From a virus, in the IMG/VR virus record IMGVR_UViG_3300020595_000172, positions 1 through 25,999 of that record: 25,999 nucleotides of DNA; one strand, 5' to 3'. Shown piece by piece: positions 7,435-14,592 of this stretch (the first letter of the stretch is position 1; each line of letters opens with the position of its first letter). The notes below the pieces were generated by a model that worked only from the letters and a program-made list of their open reading frames with translations, made no database searches and was not told where the DNA came from. Made by a program: the position numbers and the translations under genes.

Positions 7435-8912
7435 AAGAAGTCTATCAATGGGCCATCATAATCGCATTAGGTTGTGTTTATGGTGGTCTCATTGGTCTTG
7501 TACCTTCTGCTGGTGCTGGTAAAGCAATTCTACTACTCTTTGGAGTAGTAAGTTTTTTTGATGGGGCAGAGTATCTCTTTGTCCTTTTTTCTATGGTGAC
7601 AGTTGTTGCATGTTCCATAGGTGATTCATATGCAAGTGTTCTATTAGGTGTGCCTGGGGCAAACGGAACAGCTGCAACAATGGTGGATGGATATCCACTT
7701 GCAAAGAAAGGTAGAGCATCTTATGCTTTATCTTCTGCACTTTTCACATCAACCATGAATGGTTTAATCTTTGGATTTCTAGGGTTCTCATTCTTTCCAC
7801 TATACATGCAAATAAATGACGCTGTAAGAACACCAGAGTTAACTGGCATTTTATTCTTGTCATTTTGTCTAGTTGCTGTAATAACAAGTAAGCACACAAT
7901 AAGAAGTATAATTGCTGTATTGTTTGGTTGTTGGTTATCTCAAATAGGTTTGAATGAATGGTCAAATGAAACATATAATCTTGGTTGGACTTATCTAAAC
8001 GATGGGATTAAACTTGTTCTTGTAGGTGTAGGATTATTTGTTATACCAGAGATGATTGAAACACTAATTGCAAAACACGAATTTAAAAAGATAGAAATTA
8101 AAGAACACAACAAACAAACTTGGGAAGGTATTGTTGATGTTTGGAAATATAAGTGGACAGCGATGATTGGTGGATGGGTTGGTTTTATTGGTGGTATCAT
8201 GCCTGGCGGTGGTGGTGGAACTGGCGATTGGATGTCATACTCTATTACACGATCAATTCATAAAACAGAAAAATTTGGTAACGGAAATATCAAAGGTGTA
8301 ATCGGTTCAGAAGGAGCAAACAACGCTGGAAAGATTGGTGCATTACTTCCCACATTATTTTTTGGTATTCCAGGCAATAAAATGTATGCATATTTAGCTG
8401 CGCTTTGGGTATACTTAGGCTTTGATGTAGGCACTACAGACTTACTAGAGGATCAACAATTTTTTGAGACTATCTTCTGGGGATATATTCTGGGAACTAT
8501 AATCTCTGGAATTGTGTTGATATGGGGTGCAAGGTATCTTTCAAAGGTTTTATATATAAACCCATATTGGTGGATATTACCTCTGACACTACTGACCATC
8601 TACACAGCATTGTCGTACAGTGGGTGGATTACTTGGGAAGAGGATTTACTCATGATGTTTATTCTGTCCATAATTGGATGGGGTATGAGAACATATAAGT
8701 TTAGTAGACCAGCATTTATTCTGTCTTTCATTATATACGATCAGTTTTTATCTGGCGTAGAAAAACTACAAGGTATGTATTTTTATAATAATAAATATCT
8801 TAGTAACGATATTTGGTTTAATCATCCGACACTTACTATCTGTATTATTGTAGGAGTAGGTATTGTGTTATTTGGTTTACTAAATAAAAATGCAAGGATT
8901 GATTATGCATAA
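7413..8912 (+). CDS. tctA: TctA-like membrane permease of a tripartite carboxylate transporter
   Basis: Large integral-membrane subunit that moves the substrate across the inner membrane, driven by an ion gradient in known members. The 499-aa length is normal for the family and there are about ten hydrophobic segments. Signatures: GLIGLVPSAGAG near the N-terminus, then ASVLLGVPGANGTAATMVDG and YPLAKKGRASYAL (family: LL-tPGt-aa-at--DGyPmakkGrA), and in the second half GFIGGIMPGGGGGTGDW, GSEGANNAGKIGALLPTLFF and GIPGNKMYA (family: apEaaNNA-----liP-l-lGiPG). The start is GTG at 7413, inside the binding-protein gene, with AAGG about 12 bases upstream. No gene for the small four-helix TctB subunit lies beside it. 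Confidence 0.85.
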   Translation: MESILQLEEVYQWAIIIALGCVYGGLIGLVPSAGAGKAILLLFGVVSFFDGAEYLFVLFSMVTVVACSIGDSYASVLLGVPGANGTAATMVDGYPLAKKGRASYALSSALFTSTMNGLIFGFLGFSFFPLYMQINDAVRTPELTGILFLSFCLVAVITSKHTIRSIIAVLFGCWLSQIGLNEWSNETYNLGWTYLNDGIKLVLVGVGLFVIPEMIETLIAKHEFKKIEIKEHNKQTWEGIVDVWKYKWTAMIGGWVGFIGGIMPGGGGGTGDWMSYSITRSIHKTEKFGNGNIKGVIGSEGANNAGKIGALLPTLFFGIPGNKMYAYLAALWVYLGFDVGTTDLLEDQQFFETIFWGYILGTIISGIVLIWGARYLSKVLYINPYWWILPLTLLTIYTALSYSGWITWEEDLLMMFILSIIGWGMRTYKFSRPAFILSFIIYDQFLSGVEKLQGMYFYNNKYLSNDIWFNHPTLTICIIVGVGIVLFGLLNKNARIDYA

Positions 8913-9552
8913 ATTAGATTCTTTTGACAAAGTTCTGGTAAGTCTTTCTGGTGGAATAGATTCAGCAGCTCTACTTTATATGGTAGCAAAACAATATACA
9001 ATAACACATCGTACAACCGAAGTATATGCAATAACTGGATACGGTAAACCAGATACACTCGAGGCTGCTAAATTTGTCTGGGGATATGTTAAAAATAAAT
9101 TTGGAAATATAAATTGGAAAACACATTTTGATTATGATAACTACTATGATAAATCTTACTATTCACATAGGGGGAAAGCAGACCACGAACATAGAAGTAT
9201 CTTTATGGAAGAACATAACATCAAAGATGTATTGCATGGAAGAGTAAAGACAACTTTAACAGAAGAACAATTGAAACAGTGTGAAACTCAATATCCACAA
9301 GCAGTATCAAAACTTTTGTTAAATAGTCATGTTATAGAAACTAAGAAAACTTACATGCCACAGAACAGATGGGAATATACTATACATAGACCCATATCTA
9401 ATTATACAAAATCTATGGTAGTAGATTATATAAAAGAACACAACGCTAACGAACTACTAACAGAAACTATAAGTTGTTACAAACAGAAAAAAGAACCATG
9501 TAAACAATGTCCATCATGTCTTGAAAAGATGGATTTATTAGGACATTACTAA
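8905..9552 (+). CDS. queC: QueC-like PP-loop ATPase (7-cyano-7-deazaguanine synthase-like)
   Basis: QueC converts 7-carboxy-7-deazaguanine to preQ0 using ATP and ammonia, for tRNA queuosine or for 7-deazaguanine in phage DNA. The 215-aa protein has the PP-loop SGGIDS at 15-20 and a C-terminal four-cysteine zinc site, C191, C199, C202 and C205, with the spacing and position seen in QueC (SCYKQKKEPCKQCPSCLEK). Length fits. Central substrate motifs are less clear, so it could be a related enzyme on another substrate. I chose ATG 8905 because AAGGA lies 6 bases before it; ATG 8890 would add five residues without a site. It overlaps the permease end by 8 bases and its stop overlaps the next start (TAATG). 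No FolE, QueD or QueE homologue is visible in the window. Confidence 0.7.
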   Translation: MHKLDSFDKVLVSLSGGIDSAALLYMVAKQYTITHRTTEVYAITGYGKPDTLEAAKFVWGYVKNKFGNINWKTHFDYDNYYDKSYYSHRGKADHEHRSIFMEEHNIKDVLHGRVKTTLTEEQLKQCETQYPQAVSKLLLNSHVIETKKTYMPQNRWEYTIHRPISNYTKSMVVDYIKEHNANELLTETISCYKQKKEPCKQCPSCLEKMDLLGHY

Positions 9553-10298
9553 TGTTAAAAATACCACCACCAGCAGTTGAGGGAACTGGATATGTTCCAG
9601 ACTTTCTAGAACCAGAGGAACACAAATATCTATTAGATATTTACAATAATATGGAATGGGGTAAGATACATTCTTTTAAGTTATCTTCTAAACGACTAGA
9701 TATGGATGTAGTCAAAAAACATACTGGTATCGAAGAAAGACTTAGAAAACATTTTAAGAACTTTGAAATTGTTGCAGTAAATATGTATCAAGCAAATAAA
9801 CAACACAATCTTCATGTTGATTTAGGTAAGTTTTCTAAAGATCATGATCCTATGAAATGTGGATACGATTTTGTTATCCCTTTGTTGATTGAAGGAAATG
9901 GAACACAAGAGGAGTTACTTAGTGACCAAGTGATGATAACTTTTAATCAATATTATCCATATGGCCCATTTAAGTTTGTGCCTGGCAGTTGGGATGAAAA
10001 AACAAAAACAGTTCGTCCAGAGTTATCTAAATCATTTTCTAATATACCTTTCTCTTTAGAGAGAGTAAAAAAAGAAGTATGGAATTGGGCAGAGGGAGTA
10101 TGGCCTGATGAAGTTTGGCCAAAATACATGGACATGTATCCTAGAGAAATGCTAGAGGGATTTACAGTAGAAAATATCATCCCTTGGAGAATAGGTCATT
10201 GTATCGCATTACAAAGAACACAGATACACTCTGCAAGTAGATTCAGAAAAAAAGTAACAAAAAAGGTTGGATTACAAATACTGTGCTATCATGTGTAA
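9552..10298 (+). CDS. 2OG-Fe(II) dioxygenase-like protein
   Basis: Probable iron- and 2-oxoglutarate-dependent oxygenase, a class common in marine T4-like phages that hydroxylates protein, nucleic-acid or small-molecule targets. The 248-aa protein shows the facial triad HVD at H88-D90 (QHNLHVDLGK) and a distal His at 226 followed six residues later by Arg232 (HSASRFRKK), the usual place of the 2OG-binding Arg. An insert of about 60 residues rich in Trp and Pro (about 135-205) separates the two halves and is unassigned. It is coupled to the QueC-like gene by TAATG. A 37-base gap with a late promoter follows. The substrate is unknown; the neighbour suggests but does not prove action on a base or nucleoside. 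Confidence 0.65.
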   Translation: MLKIPPPAVEGTGYVPDFLEPEEHKYLLDIYNNMEWGKIHSFKLSSKRLDMDVVKKHTGIEERLRKHFKNFEIVAVNMYQANKQHNLHVDLGKFSKDHDPMKCGYDFVIPLLIEGNGTQEELLSDQVMITFNQYYPYGPFKFVPGSWDEKTKTVRPELSKSFSNIPFSLERVKKEVWNWAEGVWPDEVWPKYMDMYPREMLEGFTVENIIPWRIGHCIALQRTQIHSASRFRKKVTKKVGLQILCYHV

Positions 10299-10303
10299 AG
10301 TAT

Positions 10304-10311
10304 TATAAATA
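10304..10311 (+). promoter_or_regulatory. T4-type late promoter (TATAAATA) heading the structural module
   Basis: An exact copy of the T4 late -10 element in the 37-base gap between the oxygenase-like gene and the 119-aa gene. Transcription would begin near 10317, leaving a leader of about 19 bases that carries AGGAG at 10325-10329. It marks the switch from accessory to structural genes. Confidence 0.75.
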
Positions 10312-10335
10312 AGAGTATAAGATTAGGAGATAAAG

Positions 10336-10695
10336 ATGGCAAAAAAATATTCAAGATCGCCGATATTTTTTAGATACTTGGGTGGATTAGATGGAGATGC
10401 TGATGTTACTGATGCTGAAAAAGCAAGTATTACCACTTTCATGGATAGTAAATCTTCATCATATCTAAAATATGGTCTTGAGACTATATCTACTGGTGCT
10501 GAATGTTTAGTAGTTGAGTTTCGTGATGATGATGAAAAAGTAGAATTTACTACTCTAGTTTGGGATACGACTGCTAGAAGAACTGCCACAAACGGAACAC
10601 AACCATTTAAGAAAAAAGTCTCAACAAAAGATGGGCCTGGGCATCCAGCACACAAAGAAGATACTTTAGAAGAGATCTACGATATAGAGGAATAG
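10336..10695 (+). CDS. Conserved-looking hypothetical protein, first gene of the late run
   Basis: I do not recognise this 119-aa acidic, soluble protein. It has no signal peptide or membrane segment. The N-terminus MAKKYSRSPIFFRYLGG is basic, the middle has a strand-like stretch (CLVVEFRDDDEKVEFTTLVW), and the C-terminus is charged and probably disordered. It directly follows a late promoter with an AGGAG site and ends two bases before gp13, so it is probably made late and may be a virion or assembly protein. T4 has no matching gene at this spot. Confidence 0.75.
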   Translation: MAKKYSRSPIFFRYLGGLDGDADVTDAEKASITTFMDSKSSSYLKYGLETISTGAECLVVEFRDDDEKVEFTTLVWDTTARRTATNGTQPFKKKVSTKDGPGHPAHKEDTLEEIYDIEE

Positions 10696-10697
10696 AA

Positions 10698-11510
10698 ATG
10701 GCAATACCAATAACCAAATCTACATTCAAAGAATATTGCCTACGGAATTTAGGTAAGGGTGTAATTGATATCAATGTTAGTGATGACCAAACAGACGATA
10801 GAATAGATGAAGCGTTACAGTTTTTTGCACAATATCATTATGATGGTATTGAAAGAATGTATTTAAAATATAAAATGACTTCCACAGATATCGCAAGATG
10901 GAAAACAAATGAAACAACAACTGCAACTGACACTGCTGATAATACAGTAACGGCCTCTTTTGAAGAGGGTAAAAATTATATTCCAATGCCATCTGCTGTT
11001 GTTTCTGTTTTAAATATTTTTCCATTTGATGATTCATCTACAAACAGTATGTTTGATATCAGATACCAAATGAGATTAAATGACTTATATGATTTTAGTT
11101 CAACTTCAATTATATCATATGAAATGACTATGCAACAACTAGATCACTTATCTCATATTTTAGTTGGCGAAGTTCCAGTAAGATTTAATCAACACCAGAA
11201 CAGATTATATCTGGATATGGATGTTAGTGCTGTAACAGAAGATGAGTATTTAATCATTGAATGTTATAGAAAATTAGACCCATCAACCTATACAGATATA
11301 TTTGATGACATCTATCTAAAAAGATATGCAACGGCTTTGATAAAAAGGCAGTGGGGTGCAAACCTTAGTAAATTTAGTGGTGTCGCAATGTTAGGTGGTG
11401 TAACCATGAATGGGGAAACCATTTATTCACAAGCACAAGAAGAAGTTAATAAACTAGAAGAACAAATACAGTTGGCGTTTGAAACACCAGTTAACTACAT
11501 GATAGGATAA
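10698..11510 (+). CDS. gp13: Neck protein gp13
   Basis: Homologue of T4 gp13, which with gp14 forms the neck joining the filled head to the tail. The 270-aa protein (T4: 309) keeps the family's N-terminal block: FKEYCLRNLGKGVIDINVSD then a DQTDDRIDEALQFF helix, followed by YHYDGIERMYLKYK. The C-terminal half contains DIYLKRYATALIKRQWGANL and MLGGVTMNGETI, both typical of gp13-like and head-completion proteins. It starts two bases after the previous stop and ends three bases before gp14, inside one late operon. Confidence 0.92.
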   Translation: MAIPITKSTFKEYCLRNLGKGVIDINVSDDQTDDRIDEALQFFAQYHYDGIERMYLKYKMTSTDIARWKTNETTTATDTADNTVTASFEEGKNYIPMPSAVVSVLNIFPFDDSSTNSMFDIRYQMRLNDLYDFSSTSIISYEMTMQQLDHLSHILVGEVPVRFNQHQNRLYLDMDVSAVTEDEYLIIECYRKLDPSTYTDIFDDIYLKRYATALIKRQWGANLSKFSGVAMLGGVTMNGETIYSQAQEEVNKLEEQIQLAFETPVNYMIG

Positions 11511-11513
11511 ACT

Positions 11514-12413
11514 ATGGCTGTAAACAAAGCATTTCACACTAGTAATTTAACAACTATTGCAAGTGAAAGAAATCTATACAAAGACTTAATAAAAGAAGCA
11601 ATCCAAATACATGGACATGATGTTTATTATGTTGATAGAACTGCTGTAGCACTAGACAATGTTCTTGGTGAGGATGCTCTTGCAAAGTATAGAAATCAAC
11701 AACCCATAGAAATGTATGTTGAAGATGCTGAAAGTGGATACGCTGGTGATAAAGAATTAATGACACAGTTCGGTTTAGACAACAGAAATGAAATTACATT
11801 TGTTGTCCATAAAGAAAGATTTCAAGAATTAACAAAACAGTTCATAATAGAAGATGGTACAGACACCACTGGTGGTTCAATACAAATGGAAGATGCAACC
11901 ACAACTATTACAGAGGGAACTGTTTTTGAGACATTTGGAACAGATATATTTTATCTTCTAAATGAAACTGATGCTACGGATGCAGATAGACCTTTAGAAG
12001 GCGATTTGGTTTACCATCCAGTATTGGGAAAAATGTTTGAGATTGGTTTTGTTGACCATGATGCTCCATTTCATCAATTAGATAACAATCCAATTTACAA
12101 ACTAAGATGTAGACAGTATGAATATGATATGTCAAGACTAGATACTGGTATTGCTGCAATTGATTCTATTGAAGATTCAAACAGTACAGATGCTCTAGTA
12201 TATCAATTTACACTTGAAAACGAAATTGGTTCTCTACAATTAGAGAATGATGCTGATACTGGACTCGCTGGTTACTTAATTTCAGAGGAATATATAATAG
12301 GTGACATGGATACCGACAAGTCGGCACAAAATGAATTTATAACACAACAAATAACCAATGAGAATATTCTTGATTTTAGTGAGAAAAACCCATTTGGTGA
12401 TGCAGGAGCTTAG
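11514..12413 (+). CDS. gp14: Neck protein gp14
   Basis: Homologue of T4 gp14, partner of gp13 in the head-tail connector. The 299-aa protein is slightly longer than the T4 protein (256). The N-terminus carries the expected block LYKDLIKEAIQIHGHDVYYV, DNVLGEDALAKY and IEMYVEDAESGYAGDKEL, with FGLDNRNEITFVV soon after. A later QLDNNPIYKLRCRQYEYD resembles the conserved C-terminal half. It sits between gp13 and gp15, as in T4, with gaps of two or three bases. Confidence 0.92.
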   Translation: MAVNKAFHTSNLTTIASERNLYKDLIKEAIQIHGHDVYYVDRTAVALDNVLGEDALAKYRNQQPIEMYVEDAESGYAGDKELMTQFGLDNRNEITFVVHKERFQELTKQFIIEDGTDTTGGSIQMEDATTTITEGTVFETFGTDIFYLLNETDATDADRPLEGDLVYHPVLGKMFEIGFVDHDAPFHQLDNNPIYKLRCRQYEYDMSRLDTGIAAIDSIEDSNSTDALVYQFTLENEIGSLQLENDADTGLAGYLISEEYIIGDMDTDKSAQNEFITQQITNENILDFSEKNPFGDAGA

Positions 12414-12415
12414 AT

Positions 12416-13207
12416 ATGTTAGGACAACAATTTTACCACGAAAGTATGAGAAAAGTGGTTGTCGCTTTTGGTTCATTATTTAATAATATCAATATTGTTA
12501 GAAAAGATAATGCTGGAAAAGTGACCCAATCAATGAAGGTGCCATTGGCATATGGCCCCAAACAAAAGTTTTTAGCAAGACTAAATCAAGATCCAAGTTT
12601 AGCAGCTAAAGTTGCAATAACTCTACCTAGAATTGGTTTTGAAATTACTGGAATGACTTATGATCCAGCAAGAAAATTAAATCGTGTACAGAAATTTAAA
12701 AAAGTAAAGGATGGTGGTAGTGATGCTAAGTCAAATAGAATGGACACACAATATATGCCTGTTCCTTATAATTTAAGTTTCACACTATATATTATGGCAA
12801 AACAATCAGATGATGCATTGCAAATTGTTGAACAAATTTTACCATACTTTCAACCAGACTATTCACTAACAATTAATGATATGGTTGACATGGGAATCAA
12901 AAGAGATGTACCAATTGTTTTAAACAACATTAGTTACGAAGATAATTATCAAGGGGATTTTGCAGAACGAAGAGCAGTAATCTACAACCTTGACTTTACT
13001 TGTAAGTTTTACTTATATGGCCCAGTTACTTCACAGGCAGTTATTAAAACTGCAACAGTGGATCAATATACTGATATGCCAGTTAACACACCAACTAGAC
13101 AACAGAAATATAGTGTCACCCCATCACCAGCAACTGCGAGTGCAGATGATGATGATTTTGGGTTTAATGAAACATCCTCATTCTTTGAGGACGCTGGAAC
13201 TAGTTAA
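12416..13207 (+). CDS. gp15: Tail sheath stabiliser / tail terminator gp15
   Basis: Homologue of T4 gp15, the hexameric ring that caps the tail tube and sheath and binds the neck. The 263-aa protein (T4: 272) begins FYHESMRKVVVAFGSLFNNI, then KVPLAYGPKQKFLARL, LPRIGFEITGMTYD and a later VPIVLNNISYEDNYQGDF, which follow the T4 pattern of N-terminal F-Y-s--R----LFn-I and central iPR-g----d. The last 30 residues (DDDDFGFNETSSFFED) form an acidic tail that is probably flexible. It is three bases after gp14 and three before gp16. Confidence 0.92.
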   Translation: MLGQQFYHESMRKVVVAFGSLFNNINIVRKDNAGKVTQSMKVPLAYGPKQKFLARLNQDPSLAAKVAITLPRIGFEITGMTYDPARKLNRVQKFKKVKDGGSDAKSNRMDTQYMPVPYNLSFTLYIMAKQSDDALQIVEQILPYFQPDYSLTINDMVDMGIKRDVPIVLNNISYEDNYQGDFAERRAVIYNLDFTCKFYLYGPVTSQAVIKTATVDQYTDMPVNTPTRQQKYSVTPSPATASADDDDFGFNETSSFFEDAGTS

Positions 13208-13209
13208 TC

Positions 13210-13611
13210 ATGAGTAAAGAAATTGATGAAGCATTAGGTGCGCCACCATTTAAAATGCCTGCACAAGAACTTGTTAATACCAAACAAGCATATGATGTAG
13301 TTGCACAAAATGATGATGACGTAGACAATGATTACAAATATCAACGAGAGAACTTTTACGGACTTATAGAAAAAGGTTCTCATGCGATTGATGGTATATT
13401 AGAACTTGCAAAAGAATCTGATCACCCAAGAGCATACGAAGTTGCTGGTAATTTAATTAAACAAGTAGCAGAGGTAACGGAGAAGTTAGGTGACTTACAA
13501 GAGAAAATGCGAAAACTTAAAGAAGTACCTAGTAATGCACCCAAGAATGTTACTAACGCATTATTTGTTGGTTCGACTGCTGAACTCCAAAAAATGTTAA
13601 AGGGAAAGTGA
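13210..13611 (+). CDS. gp16: Small terminase subunit gp16
   Basis: Homologue of T4 gp16, the regulatory terminase subunit that recognises DNA and stimulates the gp17 motor. The 133-aa protein (T4: 164) has a mixed N-terminus, then YKYQRENFYGLIEKGSHAID and a long predicted coiled coil from about 75 to 125 (AYEVAGNLIKQVAEVTEKLG, LQEKMRKLKE) that forms the ring core in this family. It has the right place after gp15. It is separated from gp17 by a sulfotransferase-like gene, whereas in T4 the two terminase genes are adjacent. Confidence 0.9.
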   Translation: MSKEIDEALGAPPFKMPAQELVNTKQAYDVVAQNDDDVDNDYKYQRENFYGLIEKGSHAIDGILELAKESDHPRAYEVAGNLIKQVAEVTEKLGDLQEKMRKLKEVPSNAPKNVTNALFVGSTAELQKMLKGK

Positions 13612-13614
13612 TGT

Positions 13615-14592
13615 ATGAATTATTTAATATTAACCCCAGATGGTGTGGGTTCAACCTATTTACAAAGAAGTCTTACAGTATTTTTAAATAGTGCTGGATT
13701 AGATTATACTAATACACATGAAATAGCTGCAGGATTAGAATTATACAATAACAATATTGTAAAAATTGTACACAAAGTGCCTAGAGGCCCTGATTACACA
13801 TATATACGATATGGACAACCACTAGAAAGAGTTATACAACTTTTAGAAAACAATACTGGAAGTTCTTTAGTTTCTAGATTAGCACATTATGTGATGAAAG
13901 AAAGAGCTGTAATGGCTGGTAAAAAAGCTGGTGGTACAAGAGAGTGGTATCCTTTTTTAAACAGACATTATCAAAAGATTTTTTATTGTACAAGAGATCC
14001 ATTTGAATACGCTTTAAGTTGGGGTATTAGGGATACTAATAAGATTAGAAATGTTTTTAGTGTAGACGAACATAGGAATAATGTCAAAGATGAAAACTAC
14101 AAAGTTGATTTAAATTTATTTAATAGAAAATTAAAAATCTATCTTAGATATAAGTGGTGGGTAGATAAGTATTTTCCTACAGCTATTGAAGTTGATTATA
14201 ATGAATTTGCATACAATACAGACCATATGCTTTGGCAATTAACTGGAATAGAACATGAAATGAAAGGTATAAGTTTTGATGAATATAATAAGACAACATA
14301 CAATCTTAGTAATATTGGTGTTGATAATATTGGTTTAGGTTCGTTATTAAAATCTGTAAGGTTTGAAGAATATATAAGTACTCTAGTAAAGAACAAAAAA
14401 CTCTTGTGGGGTGTTCCATTAAAAATGAATACTTTACTTGATAAAAGAAATAAGATACAGAATTTTTCTGATTGTGTTGATAGATATAATGAATGGTGTA
14501 AAGAGAGTAATTATTATCAAAAAGTAACAACGGATATATTAGAAGAAAGAATAGAAAGAGAAAATAAATTTTATGGAAACTTATCTAGGTAA
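13615..14592 (+). CDS. Sulfotransferase-like P-loop protein inserted between terminase genes
   Basis: Looks like a PAPS-dependent sulfotransferase fold. The N-terminus has ILTPDGVGSTYLQRSL, resembling the 5'-phosphosulfate loop (TPrsGSt-lq) at residues 7-14. Residues 122-136 (IFYCTRDPFEYALSW) match the 3'-phosphate motif, with R127 and S135 in the usual places. The 325-aa length fits. The Lys or Arg commonly found in the first loop is replaced by Asp-Gly, so cofactor use is not assured. It could sulfate a glycan or another small acceptor. It starts three bases after gp16 and overlaps gp17 by 20 bases, so it shares the late transcript and is not an isolated insertion. Confidence 0.65.
   Translation: MNYLILTPDGVGSTYLQRSLTVFLNSAGLDYTNTHEIAAGLELYNNNIVKIVHKVPRGPDYTYIRYGQPLERVIQLLENNTGSSLVSRLAHYVMKERAVMAGKKAGGTREWYPFLNRHYQKIFYCTRDPFEYALSWGIRDTNKIRNVFSVDEHRNNVKDENYKVDLNLFNRKLKIYLRYKWWVDKYFPTAIEVDYNEFAYNTDHMLWQLTGIEHEMKGISFDEYNKTTYNLSNIGVDNIGLGSLLKSVRFEEYISTLVKNKKLLWGVPLKMNTLLDKRNKIQNFSDCVDRYNEWCKESNYYQKVTTDILEERIERENKFYGNLSR

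Noticed and set aside
12990-13217. Plus-strand frame of 75 codons overlapping the end of gp15.
   Set aside because: Out-of-frame shadow of gp15, which has clear homology throughout this stretch.
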